A stretch of DNA of 64,000 nt from Thermodesulfobacteriota bacterium (GCA_040757775.1 JBFLWQ010000005.1:72295-136294); one strand, 5' to 3'. Positions 33,564 through 42,692 are shown, counted from the stretch's first letter. The notes: generated from the sequence alone by a model not told the origin. A program made the numbers and translations.

Positions 33564-35012
33564 TTACAGTTCTCCCTCAGAGAAGATATCTGCCGAGAAG
33601 ATATATATGCGTGTGTCTTTATCCTTCCATGCGCTCTTTGGCAACCCTGCCTTATTACAGGTCTGTTCCAGAAAGGTGTTTCTGTCCCATCCATACTCAG
33701 TAGCCACCTGAGGAAGGAGCAACCCTGAATAGTAACCTTTTTCTATATATATTCCATGCTTCCCCACTTGAATATCTTCAACGTCATCTATCTTTCTTAA
33801 AGGTGTCAGTACAGAAATCTCGATATCCAGATCCCTGAACTCTCCCTCTGTAACAGGCTTAAATCTCGGGTCATTGAAGGCAGAAGCTATTGCCATCTCT
33901 TCAATGGTTATATAGAGAGGCTTGTTACCATGGATATTTCCAATACACCCCCTTAAGCTGCCATGTTTATGAAGGGTTACAAAAGCGCCTCTCTTTTCTT
34001 TTAAAGTATCTGAGCTTATATCAAACTTGGGTAAGTTTTGATTTTTTAGCCTACATTCGATAGCGGTTTTGGCGATGCTGAGGATAGTCCTCTTTTCCTC
34101 TACGGTAAGCCCGAGGTTTACACCTGCTCTTTCCATCTGTTTGTATTCAGTCTCTCCCTTGTTTTCATACAGAACAGCAGATGCATATCCAACAACCCCA
34201 CTTTTATCACCGGCTACATCGCCTGAATTGGCATAGTTCAATACTCCGGCTTTATTAGCTCCTAACTTCCCTGAAATCAACATAGCAGTGACTATTGGTC
34301 CTCCTCCACAAGCCTCACACCTACCGTCTTTCAGGTCCTGTGCAAGTCCACTAGAATCAAATTTATCAATGTGATGCAGAACTATTTTGTCAAGACTTAC
34401 TGCCTTATCATAACGATGGAAATGAGAAAGGTCTGAACTGGCAACGATAAGTGCCGTTTTATCCTTTATCGCCTGCACAATAGCTTCGCTCAAAATCCTA
34501 CATGTATTGAAATCCTGACTGCCCATTACTATGGGGACTAATTTAAATTCTTTTAAAACTGTCTGCAAAAAAGGAACCTGTACCTCTAATGAATGCTCCT
34601 GGATATGAGCCTGGGGGTAGTAACTTATCATCTCATTCTGGGCAATAATCCTATTGCAAAGATCGCGATCAACAGGAACTATTCCAAGGGGGGTTTTATA
34701 GCCAGTCTTATTATACACCGAAGCCCCATGAAAATGGGCTCTGTGACTGGGGGCAATTACTATAACCCTGTTGAAATCTGATCCTTCAAGCAATTTATAC
34801 CCAAAGGCTGCTACCTGTCCTGAGTACATATACCCAGCATGGGGAGAGATGAGAGCTATTATCTTTCCCTCAATTTTCTCCTCCGGGACATTGTTTAAAA
34901 AATCCTTTATCTGTTTCTTCAAAATTACTGGATCATTCGGATAAAAGGCACCGGCTACAGCAGGTTCCCTTATCTCCTCTCTTTCACTATATGATGCAGT
35001 CAATTGTTTCAC
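33564..35012 (-). CDS. MEMO1-AMMECR1 fusion (AmmeMemoRadiSam proteins B and A)
   Basis: A 482-residue fusion. The MEMO1 half (about residues 15-285) has VAGAFYPNDP, LISPHAGYMYSGQVAAFGY, IAPSHRAHFHG and SSDLSHFHRYDKA; the His residues form a metal site in this class III dioxygenase-like fold. The AMMECR1 half (about 300-480) has HGSLRGCIGNIHG and GLLLPQVATEYGWDRNTF. In bacteria the two occur with a radical SAM protein (AmrS); none is adjacent here. The GTG start at 35012 follows AGGAAAGGGG. The reaction of the system is not established. Confidence 0.9.
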   Translation of the reverse strand: MKQLTASYSEREEIREPAVAGAFYPNDPVILKKQIKDFLNNVPEEKIEGKIIALISPHAGYMYSGQVAAFGYKLLEGSDFNRVIVIAPSHRAHFHGASVYNKTGYKTPLGIVPVDRDLCNRIIAQNEMISYYPQAHIQEHSLEVQVPFLQTVLKEFKLVPIVMGSQDFNTCRILSEAIVQAIKDKTALIVASSDLSHFHRYDKAVSLDKIVLHHIDKFDSSGLAQDLKDGRCEACGGGPIVTAMLISGKLGANKAGVLNYANSGDVAGDKSGVVGYASAVLYENKGETEYKQMERAGVNLGLTVEEKRTILSIAKTAIECRLKNQNLPKFDISSDTLKEKRGAFVTLHKHGSLRGCIGNIHGNKPLYITIEEMAIASAFNDPRFKPVTEGEFRDLDIEISVLTPLRKIDDVEDIQVGKHGIYIEKGYYSGLLLPQVATEYGWDRNTFLEQTCNKAGLPKSAWKDKDTRIYIFSADIFSEGEL

Positions 35013-35128
35013 CCCCTTTCCTGTTTCTCCCTTTCCTGTGCTAATTAGGAAACGCTACGCTTATCAGTAATACTAATACTACTACCCTTAGCCTGGAAAG
35101 TAAAGAAAAAGCAAAAGCGCCCCTCACC

Positions 35129-36082
35129 TTAAAAAAGTGCCTCTACAAACTCTTTAGCATTAAACACTTTCAGATCATCCATCCCCTCGCCAATCCCCAC
35201 GTATCTTAAAGGGATCTTTAGCTCATCGGAAATACCTACAATAATCCCACCTTTAGCTGTGCCGTCGAGTTTTGTCAGAGCTATCCCTGTAATATTTGTG
35301 GCATCTTTGAATAGTTTAGCCTGAGAAATAGCATTCTGACCGGTAGTAGCATCCAGGACCAGGAGAACTTCATGGGGGGCGCCTGGCAGCTCCCTTCCAA
35401 TAATCCTTTGAATCTTCTTTAGCTCTTCCATCAGATTTACTTTGGTATGCAGTCTGCCCGCAGTATCAATTATGAGGACATCAATATCTCTTGCCTGTGC
35501 CGCCTTTATGGAATCAAAAACAACTGCCGAAGGATCAGACCCGTTCTGATGTTTAATAACTTTGCAACCTGCCCTTTCTCCCCATATCTCAAGCTGCTCT
35601 ATAGCAGCAGCCCGGAATGTATCTGCTGCAGCAAGAAGAACGCTCTTTCCTTCCTCCTTAAGCCTGTTTGCCATCTTTGCAATAGTAGTTGTCTTCCCAA
35701 CCCCGTTGACTCCAACAACCATTATGACAAATGGACAGGAATTTGAAATCTCAAGAGGTTTTTCCTCAGCCTTTAGTATATCTAAAATTTCTCTCTGAAT
35801 ATACTCTTTCAGAAGGTTTGGGTCATCAAGCTCCTTTCTTTTAATCTTTTCCTTCATGTTTTCGATTAATCTGTAGCTGACCTGAACCCCCAAATCAGAA
35901 GTAATCAGTATTTCTTCAAGCTCTTCTAACAGGTCATCATCTATCTTCTTTTTACCAAGTACAACCCGATCCACCCTGCTTACAAAGCCTTCTCTGGTCT
36001 TTGATAATCGCTCTTTTAACCTGTTAAGGACGCCCTTTCCTCCCTTGTCCTTATTTGTGGTGTCTTTTTTTAACCACAGCAA
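35129..36082 (-). CDS. ftsY: Signal recognition particle receptor FtsY
   Basis: A 317-residue SRP GTPase of the FtsY type. Behind a short basic N-terminus (no long acidic A domain) come the N domain and the G domain: GVNGVGKTTTIAKMA (G1), AADTFRAAAIEQLE, VLIIDTAGRLHTKVNLMEEL (G3), LTKLDGTAKGG (G4) and YVGIGEGMDDLKVF (G5). With Ffh and 4.5S RNA it delivers nascent membrane proteins to SecYEG. The length fits FtsY with a reduced A domain. It is flanked by the MEMO1-AMMECR1 gene and an acyl-CoA dehydrogenase on the same strand. Confidence 0.95.
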   Translation of the reverse strand: MLWLKKDTTNKDKGGKGVLNRLKERLSKTREGFVSRVDRVVLGKKKIDDDLLEELEEILITSDLGVQVSYRLIENMKEKIKRKELDDPNLLKEYIQREILDILKAEEKPLEISNSCPFVIMVVGVNGVGKTTTIAKMANRLKEEGKSVLLAAADTFRAAAIEQLEIWGERAGCKVIKHQNGSDPSAVVFDSIKAAQARDIDVLIIDTAGRLHTKVNLMEELKKIQRIIGRELPGAPHEVLLVLDATTGQNAISQAKLFKDATNITGIALTKLDGTAKGGIIVGISDELKIPLRYVGIGEGMDDLKVFNAKEFVEALF

Positions 36083-36210
36083 AACCCAAAACCCTCCTTA
36101 TGTGTTTTAATATAAATATTGAGTCTCTACTTAACAGTTTGGACTGTAGGCTATATAAAATATTTTTTGGTAAGTCTTTGCCCTTTCTAAAGGAAGGGGT
36201 AAAATTGCCC

Positions 36211-37356
36211 TTACGACTTTAATATATCTCTCGCAATTATAATACGTTGAATCTGGTTTGTTCCCTCGATTATCTGGGTCACTTTAGCGTCTCTCATCAT
36301 CCTTTCCACCGGATACTCCTTTATTATCCCGTATCCACCCAGGATCTGTACGGCATCTGTGGTAACCTTCATTGCTACGTCAGAGGCAAAACACTTTGAG
36401 ATGGCAGCAAAGGGTGCCAACTCCTTGCCTGCTTTTCCATGACCTATAGATTCACTTGTTGTATAGATCATTCTTTTTGCAACTTCGATATTCATCACCA
36501 TATCGGCAATCATAAACTGAATCCCTTGAAACTCAGAGATGGTTTTTCCGAATTGTGTCCTTTCTTTAGCATATCTCACCGCTTCATCAAGCCCTCCTCT
36601 GGCAATACCCAGCGCCATAGCTGCAACAAGCAATCGACTTTTCATGAACTCGGTCATAACAATCTTGAAGCCTGTACCTTCATCGCTCAGGAGGTTTTGC
36701 GCCTGGATTTGAGCATTATCAAAGATGAGTTCTCTGGTGGAAGAACCCACGACAGACATTTTTTCTTCTTCTTTGCCGAATTTAATACCGGGGGTATCTC
36801 TGTCAACAATAAACGCACTTATACCCTTATCCCTCATCCCAGGTCCAGTAACAGCAAAGACCAAAAAGACATGGGCAACCCCGGCATTGGTAATTAATAT
36901 CTTGTTTCCGTTTATTATGTAATTTTGACCTGAACGTTCTGCTCTGGTCTTAATCGAAGCAGCATCAGAACCTGCGTTGGGTTCCGTAAGGGCTACGCCA
37001 AAATATGCCCCCTCCTGGGCAATCTTTCGATAATATCTCTCTTTCTGCTCTTGAGATGCCCAATCAACTATAAAAAAAACCCCGGTAGTATGGGTTGCAT
37101 AGCTTATGCCTACTGATCCATCTACCCTGGATAGTTCTTCAACAGTCAGGCAACATGTGGTTAAGTCAGCATTGGCTCCACCCAATTCCACAGGGAGCAA
37201 AAGGCTTAATAGACCATTTTCGCCCAGAATCTTCAACAACTTTGGATCAAAACTATGCCTCCTTTCTGCTTCTATGGCAATGGCTTGTATTTTCTCCCTT
37301 GCTAACCTGGACACCATGTCCCGAACCATTATCTGCTCATCGCTAAATCGAATCAT
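36211..37356 (-). CDS. Acyl-CoA dehydrogenase
   Basis: A 381-residue flavoprotein of the acyl-CoA dehydrogenase family. FAD-binding and substrate motifs are FGVALTEPNAGSDAASIKTRA (about residue 120) and QILGGYGIIKEYPVERMMRDA (about 335). The catalytic Glu is in IIEGTNQIQRIII near residue 365, as in butyryl/medium-chain enzymes. It oxidises acyl-CoA to enoyl-CoA and passes electrons to an ETF. No etfAB gene is adjacent. The ATG follows GGAGGGGTT. With the carboxylase subunit at the right edge it points to fatty-acid or branched-chain acyl metabolism. Confidence 0.93.
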   Translation of the reverse strand: MIRFSDEQIMVRDMVSRLAREKIQAIAIEAERRHSFDPKLLKILGENGLLSLLLPVELGGANADLTTCCLTVEELSRVDGSVGISYATHTTGVFFIVDWASQEQKERYYRKIAQEGAYFGVALTEPNAGSDAASIKTRAERSGQNYIINGNKILITNAGVAHVFLVFAVTGPGMRDKGISAFIVDRDTPGIKFGKEEEKMSVVGSSTRELIFDNAQIQAQNLLSDEGTGFKIVMTEFMKSRLLVAAMALGIARGGLDEAVRYAKERTQFGKTISEFQGIQFMIADMVMNIEVAKRMIYTTSESIGHGKAGKELAPFAAISKCFASDVAMKVTTDAVQILGGYGIIKEYPVERMMRDAKVTQIIEGTNQIQRIIIARDILKS

Positions 37357-37506
37357 AACCCCTCCATTTAATTGAAGATAAAATATAATTGCCTGGTGTC
37401 TACCTTAAGAAAACAACATTATGGCTTGTTTTCCCTTCCCTTGTAGCATAATAGGACTTTGATGACAAGGTTAAAAACCTTCAGGAACTAGAGTGAGAGC
37501 ATTTTG

Positions 37507-37535
37507 TTGACACTTGCTTCCATATCTATTATAAT
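37507..37535 (+). promoter_or_regulatory. Consensus sigma-70 promoter
   Basis: TTGACA (37507-37512) and TATAAT (37530-37535) are both perfect, with the ideal 17-base spacer. Transcription would begin near 37542 and cover the secreted-protein genes from 37659, perhaps reaching the hxs genes. It lies just upstream of a segment duplicated at 38414-38500. Confidence 0.65.
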
Positions 37536-37540
37536 TCAAT

Positions 37541-37627
37541 TAAAATTATTTATGCTCAAAAAACAAACCTGTAGATTTTCATATAAAATGGTAAGGTTGT
37601 TGATATGATACTTAAACTGTAATAAGT
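37541..37627 (+). repeat. Direct repeat copy A (leader segment)
   Basis: About 87 bases that align with 38414-38500 at roughly three quarters identity, including the shared blocks CAAAAAACAAACCT and AAGGTTGTT. In copy B the same bases encode the end of a truncated nuclease-like leader. Copy A is non-coding and forms part of the untranslated leader. Confidence 0.6.
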
Positions 37628-37658
37628 TTCTAAAAAATCTATTAAAAGAGGAGGATTT

Positions 37659-37997
37659 ATGAAAAAAGTAATGGCAGGTTTAACAACATTGATTTTACTG
37701 TTTTCATTCATTGGAGTTGTTTTAGCAAAAGATGTCCATGTTAAGGGGTATTATCGAAAAGATGGCACCTACGTACAACCTCACTATCGCACAGCCCCTA
37801 ACAAGAGCGTTTGGGATAATTACAGCACAAAGGGGAATATCAATCCTTATACGGGGAAAGAGGGCACTGTTGATCCATATAACTTAAATAACTCTTTTGG
37901 GGACAGGTCATACAAGAATAATTCGTTTAATAATAATTTATATACGCCTCAACGACCTTACAACTTTTATAGTATTGACCAGGATTCCAATGATTAA
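37659..37997 (+). CDS. Secreted small protein with HVxGYYRKDGTYVxPHxRxAP motif
   Basis: A 112-residue exported protein. A cleavable signal peptide (residues 1-23, ending VLAKD) is followed by HVKGYYRKDGTYVQPHYRTA, a motif found in many small secreted proteins of unknown role. A low-complexity Asn/Tyr-rich tail (SFGDRSYKNNSFNNNLYTP) follows. AGAGGAGG precedes ATG 37659, and the perfect promoter at 37507 should drive it. It is the first of several exported small proteins upstream of the Hxs genes. Confidence 0.75.
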   Translation: MKKVMAGLTTLILLFSFIGVVLAKDVHVKGYYRKDGTYVQPHYRTAPNKSVWDNYSTKGNINPYTGKEGTVDPYNLNNSFGDRSYKNNSFNNNLYTPQRPYNFYSIDQDSND

Positions 37998-38033
37998 TTG
38001 ATGAGATTGATTAATAACGAAGGAGGTCTTATT

Positions 38034-38276
38034 ATGAAGAAAATTAGAATTTCATTGTCTATAATTGTTTTGGTAGTTTTCTCTGTTATCTGTTTAGCCA
38101 TTGCAGCCGACTATAAATATGTAGGCTCTGCCAAGTCTAATAAGTATCACTATCCTAATTGTAGATGGGCGCAAAAAATCAAATCAGAGAATCTAGTAAC
38201 CTTTAAATCAGCAAAAGAGGCTTTAGCGACCGGGTATGTTCCTTGTAAAGTCTGTAAACCACCGACTACAGATTGA
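38034..38276 (+). CDS. Secreted Cys-rich (Ada-like metal-binding) small protein
   Basis: An 80-residue exported protein: signal peptide to about residue 25 (CLAIAAD), then YVGSAKSNKYHYPNCRWAQK and FKSAKEALATGYVPCKVCKP. Spacing of His, Cys and the CxxC resembles the zinc-binding Ada-type domain seen in small secreted proteins. ATG 38034 is used because GAAGGAGGTC stands before it. It follows the preceding gene by 36 bases. The function is unknown; metal binding is a family-based inference. Confidence 0.75.
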   Translation: MKKIRISLSIIVLVVFSVICLAIAADYKYVGSAKSNKYHYPNCRWAQKIKSENLVTFKSAKEALATGYVPCKVCKPPTTD

Positions 38277-38298
38277 TTGAAAAACTTCTACCCCATTA

Positions 38299-38502
38299 TT
38301 GGATACATATTTTATGGGACACAAACATACAAAGAAGTTATTACGGCTAATTGCGTCTCCGCTAGGAATTATTGCATTCCTTTTCCTTCTAACATGGATT
38401 CTAGTTGCACAGGATTTTTATTTATGCACAAAAAACAAACCTATTGATTTCCGTACAATTGGCAAGGTTGTTAACATGATATCCAATCTGTATAGGAGTT
38501 AA
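38299..38502 (+). pseudogene. Truncated nuclease-like N-terminal remnant
   Basis: A 67-codon frame with one membrane/signal segment (IIAFLFLLTWILVAQDFYLCT) that resembles the start of the thermonuclease at 39268 (LLVGVAVAQNLYLCT). It ends after a short unrelated tail encoded by repeat copy B (38414-38500). The nuclease domain is missing. It looks like a remnant from a duplication of the nuclease gene's beginning; it may or may not be translated. Confidence 0.5.
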
Positions 38503-38503
38503 T

Positions 38504-39259
38504 ATGAAAAGCCGAACAATAATAACATGCATCATTTTTATTGCGGTCTTAACTGGTAACGCTGTTGGCGGAAACTTGTTTTTTGCAACGATAAAAAAGG
38601 GGGACATTAGATCAGGGCCGGGGATTAACTATAAAATTGTGGGTAAAGTAAATGCATTGGAACTTCTGGAATTACCCGAAGATTTTACTGACTATAATGC
38701 AGAGTGGATACCTATTGAAACAAAAATTAAATATACCGAAGGTGAAAGACAAGGTTGGTATTCCGATGACCTTGATAGGGAGACTTTATCGACTGAAAAT
38801 CTTCAGGAAGGTAAGGAGTTAACTTTCTTTGCCAAAATTAATTTCGACTGGGTAAGAGAAAGAGGGTTCTTATTGAAAATATTACCTGAGACAAAAAAAT
38901 TATTTGGAAACTATACTTATCAAGCAGTTCTTTATAAAACTAAACAGAAGGATATAGTTTATACAAAATACCTCCATTGTAGCATAGGCAAAATTGGACG
39001 TGAATCCCATGATGACAATTTAAAATTACGAATAGCAACGATAAGAGCTAATCCAACTTGGTCAAACGAAATGATAAAGATTATTCTAAATGAAAAAATC
39101 AAATTGGGAATGACTAAGGAACAAATCGTCGCATCTTGGGGGTATCCTAAGAGTATAAACAGGAATGTAGGCAGTTGGGGTATTTATGAACAATGGGTTT
39201 ATGGCAATAGCGTATATCTGTATTTGGAAAATGGAATTTTAAAATCATTTCAAGACTAG
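38504..39259 (+). CDS. Secreted SH3-domain protein with BamE-like C-terminus
   Basis: A 251-residue exported protein. The signal peptide (to about residue 22) is followed by a bacterial SH3 domain, FATIKKGDIRSGPGINYKIV to about residue 90. A middle region of unknown fold leads to a C-terminal SmpA/BamE-like unit, KLGMTKEQIVASWGYPKSIN, ending in YLENGILKSFQD. SH3 domains often bind peptidoglycan. ATAGGAGTT precedes ATG 38504. It is followed within nine bases by the thermonuclease gene, so it belongs to the same transcript. Confidence 0.75.
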   Translation: MKSRTIITCIIFIAVLTGNAVGGNLFFATIKKGDIRSGPGINYKIVGKVNALELLELPEDFTDYNAEWIPIETKIKYTEGERQGWYSDDLDRETLSTENLQEGKELTFFAKINFDWVRERGFLLKILPETKKLFGNYTYQAVLYKTKQKDIVYTKYLHCSIGKIGRESHDDNLKLRIATIRANPTWSNEMIKIILNEKIKLGMTKEQIVASWGYPKSINRNVGSWGIYEQWVYGNSVYLYLENGILKSFQD

Positions 39260-39267
39260 AAAGAAGT

Positions 39268-39753
39268 ATGAGTAAAATATTGCGATGGAGCATTAAGCCT
39301 TACCTCTTGGTGTCAATAATCTCCTTACTTCTTGTTGGGGTAGCTGTCGCACAAAACCTTTACTTATGCACCCGTGCCGTTGATGGTGATACCATTGTCG
39401 TTAATATAGAAGGAAAACATGAGAATGTCCGTCTTATTGGAGTTGATACCCCTGAAACCGTTCATCCCTTTAAGCCAGTTGAATACTATGGCAAAGAAGC
39501 ATCTGAGTTTACAAAAAGTATGGTTGAAGGTAAGCAAGTCCGTCTTGAATATGACTGGCAAAAAAGGGATAAATATGGAAGGCTTTTAGCCTATGTATTC
39601 CTGACAGACGGCACTTTTATAAATGCTGAGATTGTTAAACAGGGTTACGGGCATGCATATACGAGATTCCCTTTCAAGTATTTGGAGGAGTTTAGAAGAT
39701 ATGAGAGGGAGGCAAGAGAAAATAATAGAGGACTATGGAAAGAAGATAAATAG
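39268..39753 (+). CDS. Secreted thermonuclease (SNase family)
   Basis: A 161-residue exported nuclease. An N-terminal hydrophobic signal (about residues 12-29) is followed by the staphylococcal-nuclease domain: RAVDGDTIVVNIEG, VRLIGVDTPETVHP (catalytic Arg, Asp and Glu), DKYGRLLAYVFLTDG (second Arg) and YEREARENNRGLW. It cleaves DNA or RNA with calcium outside the cytoplasm. Its TAG is part of the TAGGAGA ribosome binding site of hxsD, which begins 12 bases later, so the nuclease and the Hxs genes share a transcript. Confidence 0.88.
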   Translation: MSKILRWSIKPYLLVSIISLLLVGVAVAQNLYLCTRAVDGDTIVVNIEGKHENVRLIGVDTPETVHPFKPVEYYGKEASEFTKSMVEGKQVRLEYDWQKRDKYGRLLAYVFLTDGTFINAEIVKQGYGHAYTRFPFKYLEEFRRYEREARENNRGLWKEDK

Positions 39754-39765
39754 GAGATAATGTAA

Positions 39766-40083
39766 ATGGAAATGATGAAAGAATTAGAGAGCGGCAAATT
39801 ATTATTAAAAGTTAATAAGAACCTTTATAAATCAAAAGAAGTCATTTTTTCTGCAGCATATAAATTTACAGACAACTGCTATATCCAAATTGACTCAATA
39901 GATCCCGATTATTATGGTGTTTTTTTTCAGGTAAAGAAATCGGATATAGATTTAATTTCCGAGGTAAACGAGTTTTGTAATGAACTTATTGACCAGCAAA
40001 TCCGATACGATCTCAATAATTCAAACAGTTCAATAAAAGAACTAATCATAAAAAAAGCCTTTTCCCCATTTCAAAATGATTAA
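39766..40083 (+). CDS. hxsD: His-Xaa-Ser system protein HxsD
   Basis: A 105-residue protein matching HxsD: AAYKFTDNCYIQIDSIDPDY, FFQVKKSD, and NELIDQQIRYDLNNSNSSIK followed by ELIIKKAFS. HxsD always accompanies the two radical SAM proteins HxsB and HxsC; by analogy with other modified-peptide systems it may help recognise the substrate (inference). TAGGAGA (39751-39757) precedes ATG 39766. Its last eight bases overlap the hxsB start. The identification rests on the characteristic LxDQQxRYDL segment together with the full gene set. Confidence 0.88.
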   Translation: MEMMKELESGKLLLKVNKNLYKSKEVIFSAAYKFTDNCYIQIDSIDPDYYGVFFQVKKSDIDLISEVNEFCNELIDQQIRYDLNNSNSSIKELIIKKAFSPFQND

Positions 40084-41541
40084 TCAAAATAATTCAACCC
40101 ACTATATCATTCTGCCTTTTAATTTTTTAAGACATAATAAAAATCACATCCTTTTAGTTAATTTAGTAGGAGAATATTTATCCTTATCAGAAAGTGACTT
40201 TGAAAAATTAATTACCTACAGTATTGGGGAAACATCGGCACTTTATCCATACTTAAAAGGAAAGCATATTATTGCTGAGACAATATCCGACCCTGCAATT
40301 GAGCTTCTTTCGGTTAAATACAGAACAAAAAAAGAATTTCTCTCTTTTTTTACATCCTTGCATATGATTGAATTAACCATAAGATGTAACCAAAAATGTA
40401 TCTATTGTCATGCATCTTCAAAGGATTTAGACAAAACCAAATATGATATGAGCATAGATACTTCCGAAAAGGTAGTCGAAGTTATCTTTATGAGTCCCTC
40501 AAATTCTATAAAAATAGAGTTCCAAGGTGGTGAACCTCTTCTAAATTATGAAACCATCAAGTACATAATAGAATACGCAAACAAGTTGGCGTTACTTAAA
40601 AAGAAAGAAATAGAATTTGTGGTATGCACTAATTTAACATTAGTAACTAATGAAATGTTAGAATATTTTGCTGACAAGAATATCTGTATTTCCACTTCTC
40701 TAGATGGTCCAGAACATGTTCATAATTTCAATAGACGCTATCGTAATGGAGCAGCTACTTATGAAGATGTCATTAGAAACTTGGAAAAAGCTAAAAAATT
40801 TATTGACCCATCAAGAATATCAGCATTGATGACTCCCACAGAATATAGTCTTAATTACGTAGAAGAGATTGTGGACGAATACATTAGAAATGGATTTAAT
40901 TCAATCTTCATCCGCCCGCTAAATCCTTTTGGGTATGCTCTGCAGAAAATTAGTGCAATTGGATATGATCCCAATAAATTTGTTACATTTTATAAGAGGA
41001 TACTCGAATATATTATCAAGATTAATCTGGAAGGATATTTCTTAGAAGAGTCATTCACCTCTCTTTTACTTACAAGAATATTAACCCATTTTCCACCGGT
41101 TTTGTCGATCTCCAATTTCCTGCCGGAACAGGTATTTCTGGTGTGATGTATGGCTATAATGGAAATGTCTATCTTTCGGATGAATCAAGAATGCTAGCAC
41201 ATATGGGAGATGAAAAGTTTTGCATAGGTAATGTTAACGAAGATTCATATAAGGACATCTTTTACAATGATATTATTTTGGATATTATAAACAATTCAAT
41301 GGCTGAATCGTTACCTGGCTGTTCTGATTGTGCATTCCAAATGTATTGCGGGAACGACCCTATACGTAATTTTGCGACACAGAAAGATATTATAGGCCAC
41401 AGACCTACAAGCGATTTATGCCTAATTCATAAACAAATAATAAAATATCTTTTTGAAATTGTTTTAAAAAATGACTCAACTCAAATGGATGTTTTCTGGT
41501 CTTGGATAACTGATCGCAGCCTTTCTGAAATAAGGATTTAA
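40076..41541 (+). pseudogene. hxsB: His-Xaa-Ser system radical SAM protein HxsB, with a one-base frame break
   Basis: From ATG 40076 the frame encodes the N-terminal half (HYIILPFNFLRHNKNHILLV), the radical SAM cluster site CNQKCIYCH (C104, C108, C111), the FQGGEPLLN motif and most of the barrel. Near 41085 the frame breaks. The other frame reads NPFSTGFVDLQFPAGTGISG, then MYGYNGNVYLSDESRMLAHM and a SPASM-like Cys-rich end (CSDCAFQMYCGNDP) to TAA 41541. A C missing from the run at 41085-41087 (ACCCC to ACCC) restores the fusion. The defect is either real or an assembly error. Translated without repair, it would lose the C-terminal Cys cluster. Confidence 0.85.
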
Positions 41542-41548
41542 TGTTTAA

Positions 41549-42688
41549 ATGCTAACTCTTCAGGGTATTTCGAAAAACATAAAAGAGCCGATAATCGGAA
41601 AACTTTCTTTTTCGCCTGTAGAAAAAGAAGAGATATGGCAAACAATATATGTAATTTCTGAGTCAATTCAACATGAATTAAAGGGTTGTATTGGATTAGT
41701 GGTGAGAAATAATGAAATTGAAGATGCATTAAGACAACATAATCTTCCTCTGGTTTACAACGTTAAAAATATAGATTTGTTATCGGATGGGGATGTTATT
41801 GAAATATTACCTAATGGTTTAATTAATGTCCTATATCGAATAAACTCAGATGATAACTTAATCTTTGTTACGTCGAAGTGTGATTGTAAATGCATAATGT
41901 GTCCTCAGCCGATTGATTATGATGAAGGGGATTTAACGGAATTAAATCTAAAACTTATTTCTTCAATAAGCACATCAACAAAGGAGTTAGCTTTGACTGG
42001 TGGTGAGCCAACTATAGTAGGCAATGATTTATTTCGTTTAATTCTTGCATGTAAAAATCTACTCCCCGACACTTCTTTACTTTTGTTAACTAACGGAAGA
42101 AAATTTAGTAATTTTGAATATACACACATTTTCAGCAGTATTGGTCATCCCGATATTACTATTGGGATAGCTCTTTATGGTGATAATGATATTGAACATG
42201 ATTTTATTGTTGGTTCAAAAGGCGCTTTTAATGACACTGTTAGAGGCATAATTAATTTGGCTTCATTTAGTAATCCAATTGAGATTCGGATAGTGACCCA
42301 TAAATTTACGTACAATAGGTTGCTAAGAATCTCTGATTTTATCTATAGGAATATGACATTTGTAAAACACATTGTGTTTATGGGGTTAGAAACTATTTGG
42401 CGTGCAAGGGAAAACTTAAAAATCCTTTGGATTGAGCCAGAGGAATTGATTCCCCATTTAGAAGAAGCTATTCATTATTTGATCCAAAGAGGAATGAATG
42501 TATCTATTTATAATATTCCATTGTGTTTATTACCAGAAAAATTTTGGATTTATGCGAGGAAATCTATAACGGGTTGGAAGAATTCGTTTGATTTAAAATG
42601 TTTTGAATGTTCAGTAAAGGAGGAGTGTTCGGGGTTATTTGATTCGGGGGTTGACATATATAGGAAATATCTAAAACCGATCTATTAG
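41549..42688 (+). CDS. hxsC: His-Xaa-Ser system radical SAM protein HxsC
   Basis: A 379-residue radical SAM enzyme matching HxsC. After an N-terminal domain of about 100 residues comes CDCKCIMCPQP (C111, C115, C118), which binds the 4Fe-4S cluster and SAM. LALTGGEPTIVG and LLLLTNGRKFS follow. The end carries CFECSVKEECSGLFDSG, a further Cys cluster typical of HxsC. It should work with HxsB to modify HxsA. It begins eight bases after the hxsB stop. The hxsA gene faces it, ending only four bases away. Confidence 0.92.
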   Translation: MLTLQGISKNIKEPIIGKLSFSPVEKEEIWQTIYVISESIQHELKGCIGLVVRNNEIEDALRQHNLPLVYNVKNIDLLSDGDVIEILPNGLINVLYRINSDDNLIFVTSKCDCKCIMCPQPIDYDEGDLTELNLKLISSISTSTKELALTGGEPTIVGNDLFRLILACKNLLPDTSLLLLTNGRKFSNFEYTHIFSSIGHPDITIGIALYGDNDIEHDFIVGSKGAFNDTVRGIINLASFSNPIEIRIVTHKFTYNRLLRISDFIYRNMTFVKHIVFMGLETIWRARENLKILWIEPEELIPHLEEAIHYLIQRGMNVSIYNIPLCLLPEKFWIYARKSITGWKNSFDLKCFECSVKEECSGLFDSGVDIYRKYLKPIY

Positions 42689-42692
42689 AGGG

